NCBI GenBank assembly: GCA_043228905.1 | Contig: JBHGNT010000015.1 | Coordinates: 3,286,001-3,350,000, forward strand | Source of the DNA: Azolla caroliniana | Lineage: Eukaryota; Polypodiophyta | Direction of reading: 5' to 3' | Length of the DNA: 64,000 bases | Shown here: in pieces, positions 35,590 through 47,753 of the stretch | How positions within the stretch are numbered: the first letter of the stretch is position 1 | How the letters are laid out: every line of letters begins with the position of its first letter | Notes under the pieces: model-generated | What the model was told of the DNA's origin: nothing | Database searches by the model: none | What the model saw: the letters and a program-made list of their open reading frames with translations, nothing else | Position numbers and translations under genes: made by a program

Positions 35590-38500
35590 CGACGAGTGTC
35601 ATTCGATTGAGGACCTGGTTTATCTGGATATTGACAATGGAAGTCTTCAAGAAGAGCACGAGCATTGGTCACATTCTCTATTGGTTCCCAAGTACGCTCG
35701 TTGGGACTATATCCTAGCCAATCGACTAAATATTAGAGCTTGTTGCAAACAATCTTGGAATTGAGGATAGCGACAACCTCGTACTCAAGTCCATCTTTAA
35801 GTTTGATCGGGGGTGGAGGTTGTGTAATACGTCCTGGGATGGTGCTCTCTTGATAGGGTTCGAGGAGAGAACTATGAAACACTGGATGTATGCGAAGTTG
35901 CGGGGGTAGATCGAGACGAAAAGCGACATCATTAATCTTTCCGTATAAGCATAAAATGGCGTAACTTTAGTCGATTAGTGGACAGTGTTATTATAGGCAA
36001 ATTCGGCAAAGTGGAGAATATCCACTCAGTCATCCTGTTGATATCTTAGAAAGCACCAAAGATACTGCTCCAACGTTTGATTTGTTGGTTCTGCTTGGCC
36101 GTCGGTTTGCAGGTGGTAGTTGGAGGAGAGGTTACAAGTGACCTTGAGCATTTTAAAAAGGTGCTTCTAGAATTTCGTGACGAACTGGGGTCCACAATCA
36201 TTGATGATATTATAAGGAAGGTCATGATGCTGACATACTTCACGCATGACAATTTCAGTGGTTTCTTTATTGGAGATTTCCTCAGTACATGGCAGGAAAT
36301 GAGCCATCTTCGTATATCGATCTACTATTGTTAAAATCGCATTGAATCCCTTAGAGACTGGAAGATCTGTGATGAAATCTAGAGCAATGGATTGCCACGA
36401 CTTGCTTGGAATTGGTAATGGTTCTAATAAACCATATGGATGATGCCTTGGCATTTTTGCTCTACAACATGTATCACAAGTTCGAACAAAATCTTCGACA
36501 AATTGTTGCATACAAGGCCACCAGAATGATCGTTGTACTAAATCTAATTTCTTTGTACTACCAAAATGCCCAGTTGTATATGTGTCATGACCGTTTTGGA
36601 CTACTCAAAGGCGGCAAGACCCATTAGGAACATATAGGAGTTTCTTAAAGAATAGTAACCCATCATGACATTCGAATTGTCGATAGTCCTACTTGGTTGT
36701 TGCAACTGTGAACAAGATGCTCGAGAGGGATCAATTTGTGCTAGAATGGCTTGGGTGAAAACATTTGTCTTCAAGTCCTCATGTATGGTATCAATAACGT
36801 GGGAATCCAAGGGCATGCTGAAGACCTGCGTTGCTTGTAGTCGTGCCGGTCCCAAGATTACTTGCTTTTGGTTATCGAAAGCTAGCTCGCCGAGATGCGG
36901 TGCTAGATACGAACGTTGTGATAATGCATCTGCCTTCCCTTGGTGCTTCCCCGGACGATATGTAATTTTGAAGTCGAAATGCATGAGGAATTGGGCCCAC
37001 TAAGCTTGACATCGATTTAACACACGAGCACTCTGAAAGTAGGCAAGGTTTTTGTGATCACTGAATACGGTGACTTGATGAGAGGATCCCTCTAGAAAAT
37101 GCCACCATTGCGTAAAAGAGTCCACTATTGCTAATAGCTCCTTATCATGAATTTCTTAGTTGATTTCGGCGGCATCAAACTTGCGTGAGTGGAAAGCCAC
37201 AAGATGTAGCTTTTCATCATTACCTTGTTGGGACAACATGCTACCCAATGCGAAATCCAACATGTCCGCTTCCATGATGAATGGTTTTTCCGGATCAACG
37301 TGAACTAGAATAGGAGCCGATGTAAATGGCTTCTTAAGATTCTCAAAAGCCATGTCCGCTTCTTCAAACCAAACGAATGATTGTCCCTTCTTAGTAAGTT
37401 CCGTGAGAGGCAGAACAAGCTTTGAGTAATCCTATATAAACTTGCGGTAGAAATTGGCAAAGCCTAAAAAACATTGCACATCTCGCAAGGAACACATAGT
37501 TTGCCACTCTACCACCGTTTTGACCTTAGCTGGATCCATGGAGATGCCTTTTGAGGAGATGACATAGCTTAGAAATTCCACCTGGTTGCACCCGAAACTA
37601 CATTTTTCTAGCTTTGCATAAAGACCATGTTCTCGAAGTCGTTTTAGTACTAACAATACATGAGAATCATGCTCTTCTTGGGTCTTCGAATAAACCAATA
37701 GATAATCCAAATAGATGATCAAACAAACATCCAAGAGATCTCGGAATATATCATTTGCCATGTGCTGGAAGACTGTTATCGCATTAGTGAGGCCGAACGG
37801 CATGACCGTATACTCGAAGTGCCCATATCTGGTGCGAAACGCGGTCTTCCATTCATCTTCTGGTCGGATCCATACGAGGTTATATGCTCCCCGTAAGTCG
37901 ATATTCGCGAAGAACCTTGCACCATTGATTCGTTCTAAAAGTCTTGAGATAAGGGGAAATGCATACCTATTTCTTATAGTGACCTTATTCAAGCCACGGT
38001 AATCTACAACGAGATGAAGTGATCCATCCTTTTTCTTGACAAAGAAAATGGGTGCGCCGGCTGGAGATTTTGAATGCCGAATGAAACCATTTTCCAAATT
38101 CTCCTCTATATAGGCTCGAAGGACTTTTAGCTCGGTTGGTGACAAATTATAGATCAGTCCCCATGGTGGCTCTTTTCCCGGTTGTAAATCAATGGGGCAA
38201 TCATACGGTCGATGGTGAGGAAGCGTATTGGCTTGTACTTTATCGAAGACATCGGCATAATGATGATACTTCTTTGGAAGTTGAACGGTGGACTCCTCTT
38301 TAGTGGTGTCAGAGGGTTTTACTGATATTGTTAAGAGAAACATTTCTTCCTTGCGTCCTTCTTCCCGCAACTGATGTAGCGAAATGGTTGCAATCTTATG
38401 AGTAGATCCTCGGGCTTGTCAATACCAGATTTCTCTTGTTCTCCAATCTATGTGTGGGTTATGTAATTCGAACCATGGTAATCCTAAAACAATGGGATGT

Positions 38501-38980
38501 TCTAGGATATTAATTATATTAAATGATACTACACACGCTAGATTATCTAGGACAATATTAATGGGCTCTGACTCTTCTATGATATTTCCGGAAGCAATGG
38601 GACGACCATCAATGACTACTATAGAGGTTGGACATGTCGTGTTAGCGAGGAAGGGTAATGCCGCTTGTAAAGCTCTTTCGTCGAGTACACGATTACGACA
38701 AGACTCAAAGAAGAAGCCCCGACTAACTCCGTGCCAACACAGGAGTTTTCTGAGAGATATCTGATGAGCTTGGGCAAAATTCCTATCCATGAAGCAAGAA
38801 TTAGCTCCGGAATCTAGAAGTGCTAAGACATGTACTGGAGGGGTACTTTTAGTACTAACTGTTACTTGGGCTACGAACACATTGCTAACTTGCTTAGAGG
38901 GAATGGAACCACTCATGGGCTGCACAGATCTAGGGTTGTCCAACCAAACGACTCCTATTTTGGTTGGACTTAATCGTTTA
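35590..38980 (-). pseudogene. Gypsy-2 pol remnant (PR-RT-RNase H-INT-chromodomain)
   Basis: Protease: ALLDSGANSCFMD (frame 38419-38943). RT: 312-codon frame 37432-38370 with IFFVKKKDGSLHLVVDYRG and TVMPFGLTNAITVFQ. The catalytic box reads YLDYLLVYS instead of YLDD, so the second aspartate is lost. RNase H pieces lie at 36601-37353 (TYRPGKHQGKADALSQR). Integrase (36167-36511) shows CDTCCRAK and IALDFITDLP. The chromodomain near 35,680-35,760 shows YLVDWLGYSPNERTWEP preceded by a stop. Several frame breaks are present. Confidence 0.85.
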
Positions 38981-39116
38981 ACTCTTCTTCTAACTAACTA
39001 AGGACATCAAATTTGTTCGTTAGATTTGGGCTATTAGTACTATTAGGACTATCAAATATTCCTATTGAAATAGACTCGAGTTTAGTACAATTAGAACTAG
39101 CAACTATTTGGTTTAC

Positions 39117-40107
39117 CTATCTTCTTGGCCTATGGGGACAATTTACTGCAATATACCCTGGTCCACCGCAATAAAGACATAGTTGATTTGCTCGACGTCG
39201 ATGCTTTTCTTCGTCCGATAATGGTCCGCGAGGACGTGCAGTGTCAATCTCCATCGGAGTTGGAGTATTCACTGGAGACACATTATATGACTCCCTTGGA
39301 AAAGGTTTTGCTACCACTAAGGCGTAGGTGGGCTCTGATCTTGCCCTCGGCATCTGGAATTTCCATTCCAAACGTTGTTCAAAAAGGCAATTGTCGCATT
39401 TCACCACGCGACTGATTGCTTCTGTTAATGACTTTGGTTCTTTGGGGAAGGTCAAGAGTAAATCCTTGACATCATTGCGTAAACCATAACAAAATTGCTC
39501 CATCAATGCTTGATCATCCCAAGGGATATCAGCGGCGAGTAGGGAAATCTGGAGCGTATGCGGAGGCTAGACAATCACCTTGGCGTAATCGTCGGATTTT
39601 GTTGATTGTTATCCTTATGCTATCAGTATCTCCAAAACAGGCTTTAAACTCACTTATAAATTCTTCAAAATTGTTTAGTAATGGAGATTCATTTTCTAAC
39701 AACGGAGCGAACCATGCCAATGTTGAGCCACTAAGTAGAGTGCCTACTAGTCCCACTCGTGATGCATTAGTGGGATATCGAGAAGGATGCATTTGAATCA
39801 CTAAACGTACCTGATTCAGAAAACCTCTAAACTGTGATCAGGTCTCATCAAATTTTGTAGGAAGACCGATCTTGGGTTCTTTGCGAATCCCTCGAGTGCT
39901 TGATCCTTGTTGTTGTAGTGATACAATAGTCGCTTCAAGTTGTTGTACACGTAACGTCAACTCCCTTTGTTGTTATTTTTCTAGCGCTATTTGTTGAAGA
40001 TCCCCCAACAAGCGGTGATTTTCTTGTTCTAGTGCTACAAATTTCTCTTTTAAGCACTGGAGCTCTGAGAAAATAGATTGGTATTCTTGAGCGCTAATAG
40101 TTTCCAT
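39117..40107 (-). pseudogene. Gypsy-2 gag remnant
   Basis: Starts METISAQEYQSIFSELQ at 40107 with a short coiled-coil-like region, then LPTKFDET, RGFLNQVRLVIQ and LLSGSTLAWFAPL, as in chromovirus gag. Stops interrupt the frame at about 39,975, 39,840 and 39,528. The zinc knuckle is CLYCGGPGYIAVNC, where the expected histidine is tyrosine. It is non-functional. Confidence 0.8.
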
Positions 40108-40261
40108 TTTACTAGGGAGGATAAGAGGATTAGTATGAAGAGGAAAAAGGGGTAAGAAGATGAGGGAAACTATAATTTAAGAAGACCGGAAAAAAGGGGA
40201 TATGTAAGAAGATAAAAGGAAGAGTAAAGGAGGAGACAGAAGGAGGAAAATCAGTTCAAAC

Positions 40262-40342
40262 TATTAGGAATAGTACTAAGACAGAGATGAAATTAGTACT
40301 AAGAGAGGAATATTAGTACTAAGAGGAATAGAGGGTGTAGAA

Positions 40343-40394
<52 letters not shown>
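40262..40394 (-). repeat. Gypsy-2 5' LTR, U5-side part ending in (GA)n
   Basis: The plus strand begins TATTAGGAATAGTACTAAG, which differs from the other LTR (TGTCAGG) by transitions. It then runs through gtgtagaacacgagag and about 27 GA-type units, and stops where the SINE begins. The remainder of the LTR is missing. Confidence 0.75.
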
Positions 40395-40505
40395 CCCAGA
40401 TGGATGTAGCTCAGTTGGTAAGGTTGCCCAATGGAGACCAGGTGGTCATGGGTTCAACCCCTACACTCCACAGTGGCATCTAGTGAATTAAGAGTATATG
40501 AAGTA
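40395..40505 (+). mobile_element. tRNA-derived SINE, copy 2 (5' part, interrupted by Copia-A)
   Basis: Starts cccagatggatgtagctcag. A-box-like tagctcagttgg and B-box gggttcaaccc are well preserved. The body matches copy 1 (cacagtggcatcta) and resumes after Copia-A at 55434 (taatagagaggtga). It could be mistaken for a tRNA gene, but the acceptor stem does not close. Confidence 0.75.
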
Positions 40506-40957
40506 TGTTGAGAGACAAGCTCAACATCGGCCGGATCGGCTGAAGAAGCCGAGGACCGGATCGGTTGGGACCGATCGGTTAGGCCGAATGCGTAAACCGG
40601 TACGCAGACCGGTGCGTAGGTAGGGCCGGATCGGTGCGTAAACCGGGAGGCCGTTAGGAAAGATATTCCGTGAGGAATATATTTGGGAGTTAGTGTAGGA
40701 GCTCTTAATGAGCATTGAAGTACTTCGGTCAGTCCTTCTAGGACTTGTATAAAAGTGTTCATTGAACACACATATGTATAGAGTGTGGTGAATAGAGATT
40801 GAGTACCTTTTTTGAATATAGTTCTTGTTTTTTCTCTATCTCTCTCACTCTCTCTGTCTCTCCCACGTATACTGCGTAAGCTCAAGCTCTCCATTAAACC
40901 TGAGTTTTCTTCCTTCTGTTCGGTCTTCATACTTGCTTCCGCACGTTACTTTTTACA
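40506..40957 (+). repeat. Copia-A 5' LTR
   Basis: TGTTGAG...TTTTTACA. It opens with a small palindrome (gttgag/ctcaac), contains tataaaagtg at about 40,748, and a CT-rich stretch near 40,840. Confidence 0.92.
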
Positions 40958-40975
40958 TGGTATCAGAGCGCGAGG
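40958..40975 (+). other. Copia-A primer binding site
   Basis: tggtatcagagcgcgagg, directly after the LTR, complementary to initiator-methionine tRNA. Confidence 0.85.
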
Positions 40976-41029
40976 GTTGAGAACCTCTCTGCAGCCAACA
41001 CAGCTTGACGAAGAAGAACAAGAAGAACG

Positions 41030-41932
41030 ATGGATAGAGGCATGGCGAGCTCGCTTCCAACAGAGAAGCTCGACATAACCAACTACGCGTCTTGGTCCTA
41101 CAAGATGCACCAGTACCTGCTCGGGCACGACTATTGGAGTTATGTCGAAGGAGCTAATGACGCGGCACCCGAATTGACACACAAAGACTTCCCGTCGTGG
41201 GAGCAATCGGCGAGCAGGGTATTATACTGCTTCGCGTCGTGTGTGGGCGAACAACTATTTAGCTATGTTCGGGATGCAAAGACGCCGAAGGGTGCGTGGG
41301 AAAATCTGAAGAAGATTTTCGCCACGAGCACCACAGCCAGGAAGCTTCAGCTCCGATAGGAGTTGAGCAACCTACGACAACGCGACTTGTCGGTGGCTGA
41401 CTATACCTCAAAGATCAAGGATATTTGCGACTCCCTCACCTCCATAGAGGTGAACATCGAGGAGAGCGAGATGGTCCTGATCTGTCTCGGAGGTTTGGCG
41501 TCGAAGTTCGGAGCGTTCCAAACAGCTGTGTGTACCCGGGAGAATACGCCGTCCTTTTTCGACTTACAGTCAATGCTCCTGGTAGAGGAGAACCACGCGG
41601 GTGCGTCTACAAGCACGCACACCGACAGTAGAATGTTGTACACGGAGGGAGACAGGCCCCGTGGACGTGGAGGACGAGGCGACTCAGCGCGCAATGGAGG
41701 CGGCCGACGAGATCAAGGAAGAAGGCACCGAACTGATGCCGACAGCAACTCCAGACCCTCTGGAAACAGGGGGAGTCGAAGCGATGAGAACTGGCAAGGG
41801 AAGGCCATCGCGGAGTGTTGGTACTGTGGCAAGAAAGGCCACAGGGAAAGTGAGTGCTGGAAGAAGCGCGCCGATTCGGAGAGAACCGGTTCCGGAAACG
41901 GCTCCGGACATACCGACAAGGGAAATCGGTAG
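41030..41932 (+). pseudogene. Copia-A gag with one in-frame stop
   Basis: Starts MDRGMASSLPTEKLDITNY. The frame is continuous except for a TAG at 41357-41359. The UBN2-like gag core (SWSYKMHQYLLG) and the zinc knuckle CWYCGKKGHRESEC are present, and the C-terminus is Gly/Arg/Asp-rich. It ends at 41932 in another stop before the protease frame. Confidence 0.85.
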
Positions 41933-41983
41933 CGATCGCACTACGCCGAAGACTCCGGGAGAGCCGGAGGAGGGTCTGCCTTC

Positions 41984-44162
41984 GTGACGAGACACGAAGC
42001 AAACTCAATGAAACGGACCACCCCGAGATCGGACGAGATGTGGTACGTAGACTCCGGCGTGTCAAACCACATGACGAGCCATAAGGAGTGGTTCTCGTAC
42101 CTTGAAAAACCGATACAACCTGGAGTAGTCACAACTGGAGACGACACTCCGCATCCGATCGCGAATGTTGGAGAAGTCCCCCTTAGCCATGTCAGGCAGA
42201 AAGGGAAACTCATGAACATGCTGCACGTTCCGACAATCACGAAGAACTTGGTCTCGGTCGGATAGATTGTCGACCAAGGGATGGAGGTTCAGTTTACACA
42301 CCTCGGGTGCTTCATTGAGGAAGAAGGCCGTGTGATTGCGCAAGGGCGCAGAGACGGGAGGATGTTCATCCTCGATTCCACTGACGGCGGCACTGCAATG
42401 TTCGCGAAGGGACAAAAATCCGAGTCGGACATCGACTTGTGGCACAAGCTGATAGGCCACGTCAACTACCAGCGGCTTCAAGATCTGCAATAGAAACAAA
42501 TAGTGTTCGGATTGCCCAAATTTAGTGGCCGAAAGGCACAAATTTGTGAAGCCTGCCAGTTCGGGAAGCAACACCGACTTCCTTTCCCAAACGAGCGAAA
42601 CTGGAGCCGGAACAAGCTCGACCTTATACACTCCGATGTATGGGGGCCGGCACAAAACGTTAGTCTTGGCGGGAGCCGATATTTCGTGTCCTTCATCGAC
42701 GACCACACGTGGCACACGTGGATCTACCTCATTGAGAGGAAGAGTGAAGTCTTCGACTATTTCCGGAACCTCAAAGGGTTCGTGGAAACGGAAACGGGAC
42801 GAAGGATCAAGTGCCCGCGGTCGAATGGCGGGAAAGAGTATTTTTCTGGTCAATTCAACAGATATCTACAACAAATGGGAATTCGGCATGAATTCAGTTG
42901 TAGATACACGCCGGAGCAGAACGGCGTAGCCGAGAGGAAGAATCGGTCAGTTGTGGAAGCGGCACGGGCAATGTTGGAGGAGAAGAGCTTGCCCAAGTTC
43001 TACTGGGCCGAGGCGGTAAGGACCGCGGTATACATCCAGAACTGGATCGGAGACAAAGTGTCGGCGCACGAGCTATATTTCGGAACGAAGCCGAACTTGC
43101 GACACTTGAGGGTGTTCGGTAGCATTGCGTATATGCATGTACCGAAGGAGAAAAGGAGGAAGCTGGACGCAAAGGCCGAGAAATGCATCTTGGTCGGTTA
43201 CTCGGACGAGCAGAAGGGTTATAAGTGTTATAACCCTTGCACCAAACAAGCGCGTGTCAGCCGCGACATTGTGTTTGATGAGTCCGCGTCCTGGTACCAG
43301 CCCCCGACTCCGAACCCCGACTCTAATCCGAGCTCTGACGATGAGGTCAGAGAGGCCGAGATGCCTTTGGATGAGCCCGAAATCGAGACCCGCGAAGAGA
43401 GTCTGATTTCACTCCATTTAAGTGGACCGATTGGACGACTGAGTCGGTACGATCAGTTCGATGAAGAGATGGCGAGTAGTGGAGACTCGGCCGTGCATTC
43501 CCCGCGCAGGAAGCCGAGGAGACGGCTTACGCGCAAAGAGAAAGGGAAGAAGAAGGTGTTGGATTCCGGCACAGATAGGAGCGAGTCCGACTCTGAGGGA
43601 ACCGGTGACGGGTCTTTAAAGGTGAAGTCCGCGTCGATCGAGAAGGCCTCGACATCGGCTAATGTGAGATTACGCCGATCTACCTGCCAGAAGAACCCTG
43701 TTTTGCGGTTCGGATACAACGAGTACATGGCGCATCATTATGCGTACATGACCCGTGTAGCAGAAGTGCGTGAGCCGGAGAGCTACGCAGAAGTGGCTCA
43801 AGACGCGAATTGGTGTGCCGCGATGGAGGAAGAGATGCATGCATTGGCGGAGAACGAGACCTGGGACCTGGTTGACACACCAACAGGGGTAAAACCGATC
43901 GGGTGTAGGTGGGTGTACAAGGTCAAGTACAACACCGATGGCTCGGTCAACCGGTACAAGGCTCGGCTAGTGGCAAAGGGCTACGCGCAGAAACACGACA
44001 TTGACTACGATGAGACATTTGCGTCGGTCGCGAAAATGATGATCGTCCGTGTTTTGCTCGCAGTAGCTGCGGTGAAGGGGTGGCACTTACATCAGATGGA
44101 TTTAAAGAATGCATTCCTGCAAGGTGACCTTGAAGAATAGGTGTACATGGTACAACCCCCCA
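41984..44162 (+). pseudogene. Copia-A pol 5' part (PR, INT, start of RT)
   Basis: Protease MWYVDSGVSNHMT (a valine replaces the usual alanine). A stop near 42,265 follows, then the pre-integrase LWHKLIGHVNYQRL, a stop near 42,493, then the long frame 42503-44140. That frame has the zinc finger end CEACQFGKQH, the integrase catalytic region (HSDVWGP, EQNGVAERKNR) and the RT start WVYKVKYNTDGSVNRYKARL to QMDLKNAFLQGDLEE, then TAG. The RT is cut at 44167 by Copia-B and resumes at 53289. Confidence 0.87.
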
Positions 44163-44167
44163 GATTT

Positions 44168-44786
44168 TGTTGGGATTTCGGTCCCTCCGGATGGGATGTC
44201 CGGAGATGAATGACGGCAACTCCGGTTACGGTTACGGTCCCGGCTAGGGAGCCGGATGATGAAGATCCCGGCTACGGAGCCGGATGATGAAGACCCCGGC
44301 TACGGAGCCGGATGATGAATGTACCCTGAGCGAGATCCGGATGCGGGGACATATTTGTGAATATGTTTACCAAGGGCCCTTGAGGCTGTATTTGTAAATA
44401 GCCCGAAAGTCATATGCGTATAAATATGACTTAGGGCAAACAGTTTTATGTTGTTGCTCATTTTTGTTTTCAGCCGAGAGAGCGAAGTGAGAGCAGTCGA
44501 GAGAGAAAGAGAGAGAAAGGAAGAGGTCGACGCCTCTGTGTATTACCGCCGCCTGTGGCGAAGACAGTGAGCTCAAGGTTGTTGTCTTGTAGCTTCACCA
44601 TTGTACATCTCTGTGTATAGTGATCGTTGGAGTTTGAGGACTCCCGTGGTTTTTTCCCATTTAGGGTTTTCCACGTAAAACACCCTGTGTACTCTTCTCT
44701 CTATTGTCTTCGTGCACTTTGTATTTCCCGTTTTCTGTGTGTGTTGATCCTATTCCTCGGTTGTGGCCGAGCACTGTTTTTCAACA
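44168..44786 (+). repeat. Copia-B 5' LTR
   Basis: TGTTGGGATTTCGG...TTTTTCAACA, 619 bp. It contains three tandem 28-bp units (44238-44321) with ccggctacggagccgg and a TATA-like gtataaatatg near 44,420. Confidence 0.9.
44238..44321 (+). repeat. 28-bp triplicate in Copia-B LTR
   Basis: Three copies of a 28-bp unit beginning tcccggctacggagccgg, present again in the 3' LTR (52740-52823). The position upstream of the TATA-like site suggests a U3 enhancer-type repeat. Confidence 0.85.
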
Positions 44787-44803
44787 AATTGGTATCAGAG
44801 CAC
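44787..44803 (+). other. Copia-B primer binding site
   Basis: tggtatcagagcacgg, three bases after the LTR end, matches initiator-methionine tRNA. Confidence 0.8.
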
Positions 44804-44816
44804 GGTAACACAGAAA

Positions 44817-47267
44817 ATGGAAGGCGGCGGTAGTGGGCCTCCGGGCATGATGGTGTTAAACTCACAGAACTATGCCGACTGGAAGATAAAGATGGAAGAC
44901 CTTCTCATTGTTCGAGACCTGTATGAACCGATCGACAATGCCGAGATACCCAAGGGGGTAATAGAGTCGGAGTGGAAGCTCCTGAACCGGAAAGCCGTAG
45001 CGACGATCCGGCAATATGTCGATGTAAGCGTTCTACAACATGTGGTGAATGACACCAACGCATATGAGATGTGGAAGAAGCTGTCGGGCCTCTACGAGAG
45101 GAAGAATGCGTTGAACCGGACCTCCCTGATGAGGAAGATAGTGAACCTCAAGTACCGGGACGGCGAGAATATGGTGGAACACGTGAGCACGTTCATGGGA
45201 TTCGTGAACCAGCTTGCGGCGATCAAGTTCCCGTTGGAGGATGCAATGCAAGCCATCATTCTGATGTGTACATTGCCGGAAAGCTGGGAGAACTTGGTGG
45301 TGACTCTCAGCACCTCCTGCACCGAAGATAACTTGTCTCTACAAACGGTAAAGACAAGCATTTTGAACGAAGAAGCGCGTCGGAGAGATAAAGAACCGGT
45401 TTCCGATCCGAAGATGCTGCTTACCGAATCGGATCGGGGAAGACAATGGAACCGGAGTCCGCAAAGACGGGAGAAGTCGGGGACCCGGTCGCAGTCAAGA
45501 GGAAGGCCCACATGCTTCCACTGTGGGAAGCCGGGGCACTTCCGGAAGAATTGTCGGCATTACCGAAAGGATAACGGAGCCGACGACACCGATTCGAAGA
45601 AGTCACCGGAGAGAAACGGTGCATACCGGGGAGCCACGGACCGGAGAGGTCCGGATCGGCGAGGGCAGGACCGGAAAGGAACGACGGCACTCGCGGCAAG
45701 TGAAGAAGAGATAATGCTCATTACCGAAGAGAGGGAGTTGAACCTTGCCGGTGTAGAGATGACCTGGGTGGTCGATTCCGGAGCGTCGTTCCACCTGACC
45801 CCGGAGAAGAAATACTTCTCATCCTACACAGCCGGTGAGCACGGCTGTGTCCGGATGGGAAATGAAGGCACATGCCGGATTGCCGGCATAGGAGACGTGT
45901 GGTTGATGACATCAACCGGATGCAAGATGCTGCTGAAGGATGTTCGACACGTTCCGGAGGTCCGATTGAACCTGATCTCGGCCGGGAGGCTAGATGATGA
46001 AGGCTACACGGGTAGCATCCGGAACGGTGTCATGAAGTTCAGCAAAGGGAGCCTGATAGTGGCTCGGGCCCGGAAGGTCAATACACTGTACCTGATGAAT
46101 TCCCGGCTATGTCCGGAGGAGCTGAACGTGGCAGCCGACACTGCCGGTGAGCTGTGGCACAAAAGACTGTGCCACATGAGTGAGAAGGGGATGAAGAGGC
46201 TTGCCGATGACAACCTGATACCGGTAAAGCACGTACACCTGGGGAAGTGTACCGACTGTCTGGCCGGTAAGCAAAACCGGACCTCCTTCCACTCAAGGCC
46301 ACCGACGAGACGTAGCGCACCATTGGAGTTGGTACACACTGATGTGTGTCAAGTAGAAGCGAAGTCACATGGCGGAGCTCAGTACTTCGTAACATTCATA
46401 GATGACCATAGCCGGAAGCTGTGGACGGCACCGTTGAAGACAAAGGACCAAGTATTGTCCGTCTTCAAAGAACTCCACGCGAGAGTGGAAAGAGAATCCG
46501 GCAAGAAGCTGAAAGCGATACGAGCGGATAACGGAGGGGAATACCGGGGGCAGTTCGCAGAGTACTGTCGCTCTAAGGGAATCCGGCTCGAGTTTACTGT
46601 GCCGAAGACGCCGGAACTGAACGGGCTGGCCGAGAGGATGAACCGGACCATAATGGAGAGGGTCCGGAGTATGCTAGCACATGCGAAATTACCCAAGGGA
46701 TTTTGGGCTGAGGCAATGTCGACGGCGACGTATGTGATAAATAAATCACCCTCAGTACCTTTGGACGGAGACACGCCGCAGAAAGTGTGGACCGGTAAGG
46801 AAGTGTCCTACCGGCATCTAAAGGTGTTCGGGTGTCTCGCATACGTGCATGTGGCAAAGGACCGGAGAGGAAAGTTAGATCCAAAGACCCGGCCATGCAT
46901 ATTCCTCGGTTACGGCGACGACGAGTTCGGCTACCGAGTATGGGACCCGGTCGACAAGAAGATATTCAGGAGTCGTGATATCCTCTTCATGGAGGAAAAG
47001 ACACTCGCCGACTGGGAGTCGGAGAAGAAGATGAAGAGCTCCAAGTCAACCGGTGAGGATCAACTCTACGAAGAGCAGTCCCGACCGGCAAGGGACCGGT
47101 TAGCACTCGAGGATCCGGCCGAAGACGGTGAAGAAACAGAACCGGCCGAGGAAGATGAAACTGATACCGGAACCGGCCCCGATCCCGAAATGGATTCGGA
47201 TGAAGAGGAAACGGAGGAGCCAGTTACCGAAGCTCCGGAACGGAGATATCCTCTAAGAGAGAGAAGG
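44817..47267 (+). CDS. Copia-B gag-protease-integrase polyprotein, truncated before RT
   Basis: About 817 uninterrupted codons. I chose the ATG at 44817 (MEGGGSGPPGMMVLNSQNY) because an upstream in-frame ATG at 44763 lies in the LTR. gag core is followed by the zinc knuckle CFHCGKPGHFRKNC, protease WVVDSGASFHLT, the integrase zinc region (LWHKRLCHMSEKGMKRL, CTDCLAGKQNR), and catalytic residues in HTDVCQVEA, IRADNGGEY and ELNGLAERMNRT. The frame enters the inverted Copia-C LTR after YPLRERR and stops 45 bases later. Without RT and RNase H the copy cannot transpose on its own. Confidence 0.88.
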
Positions 47268-47560
47268 TGTTGGAGACAAAGTCGTCTTTGCGGAAGATCA
47301 AGTAGCATTTGATTGTGTTCTGAATACCTGCGTATGACAGTTTGTAGGTCGTTGCACAGAGAGAGAGAGAGGGAGAGAGACAGAGAGGCACAAAGAGACT
47401 CCTTATTCCATAAAGCAATAATACAACACCCAACCTTACAAAAAGGTTACAAGGTCACTATATATAGTGACCGACTTAGGGCAACTACCCTTTATGCTAA
47501 TTACATAAATGGCCAAAACGGGATAGTGTGAATATGTCCATTATACACATGTATTCGACA
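47268..47560 (-). repeat. Copia-C 3' LTR
   Basis: On the minus strand TGTCGAATACATGTG...CTCCAACA. The purine tract cattacgggggag lies directly upstream (plus 47561-47573). Confidence 0.9.
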
Positions 47561-47575
47561 CTCCCCCGTAATGGG
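47561..47575 (-). other. Copia-C polypurine tract
   Basis: The minus strand reads cccattacgggggag before TGTCGAAT. It is the primer for second-strand synthesis. Confidence 0.8.
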
Positions 47576-47753
47576 CGTATACATGGGTTATCTAAGATTA
47601 CAGGTATAGACTTAGGTTCTTGGACATATCAGCTTTGTTCGAGTCGGCAGGGTCCGAAGGCAGAAGACCGAACTGGTCGGGTCGGAACAGTTGAAGCCGA
47701 TCATTAAGGAACTGATGTCGGTTGTCGGGAACCATCCTGCTCTGTGTCCGGCT

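Larger units (their letters stand above)
32003..40394 (-). mobile_element. Gypsy-2: decayed chromodomain Ty3/gypsy retrotransposon with split LTR
   Basis: On the minus strand the order is partial 5' LTR (40394-40262), gag, protease, RT, RNase H, integrase, chromodomain, purine tract, 3' LTR. The 3' LTR is complete but split in two by a LINE insertion (32095-35230). LTR ends are TGTCA...TGACA. The 5' LTR is broken at its internal (GA)n tract, where a SINE begins. Confidence 0.82.

Noticed and set aside
40395-40470. Possible functional tRNA gene
   Set aside because: A- and B-boxes are good, but the ends do not form an acceptor stem, and a second copy with the same non-tRNA body shows that it is a SINE.
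41607-42853. Long minus-strand open frames (152 and 263 codons) opposite Copia-A gag and pol
   Set aside because: Shadows of the plus-strand coding region with no domain of their own.
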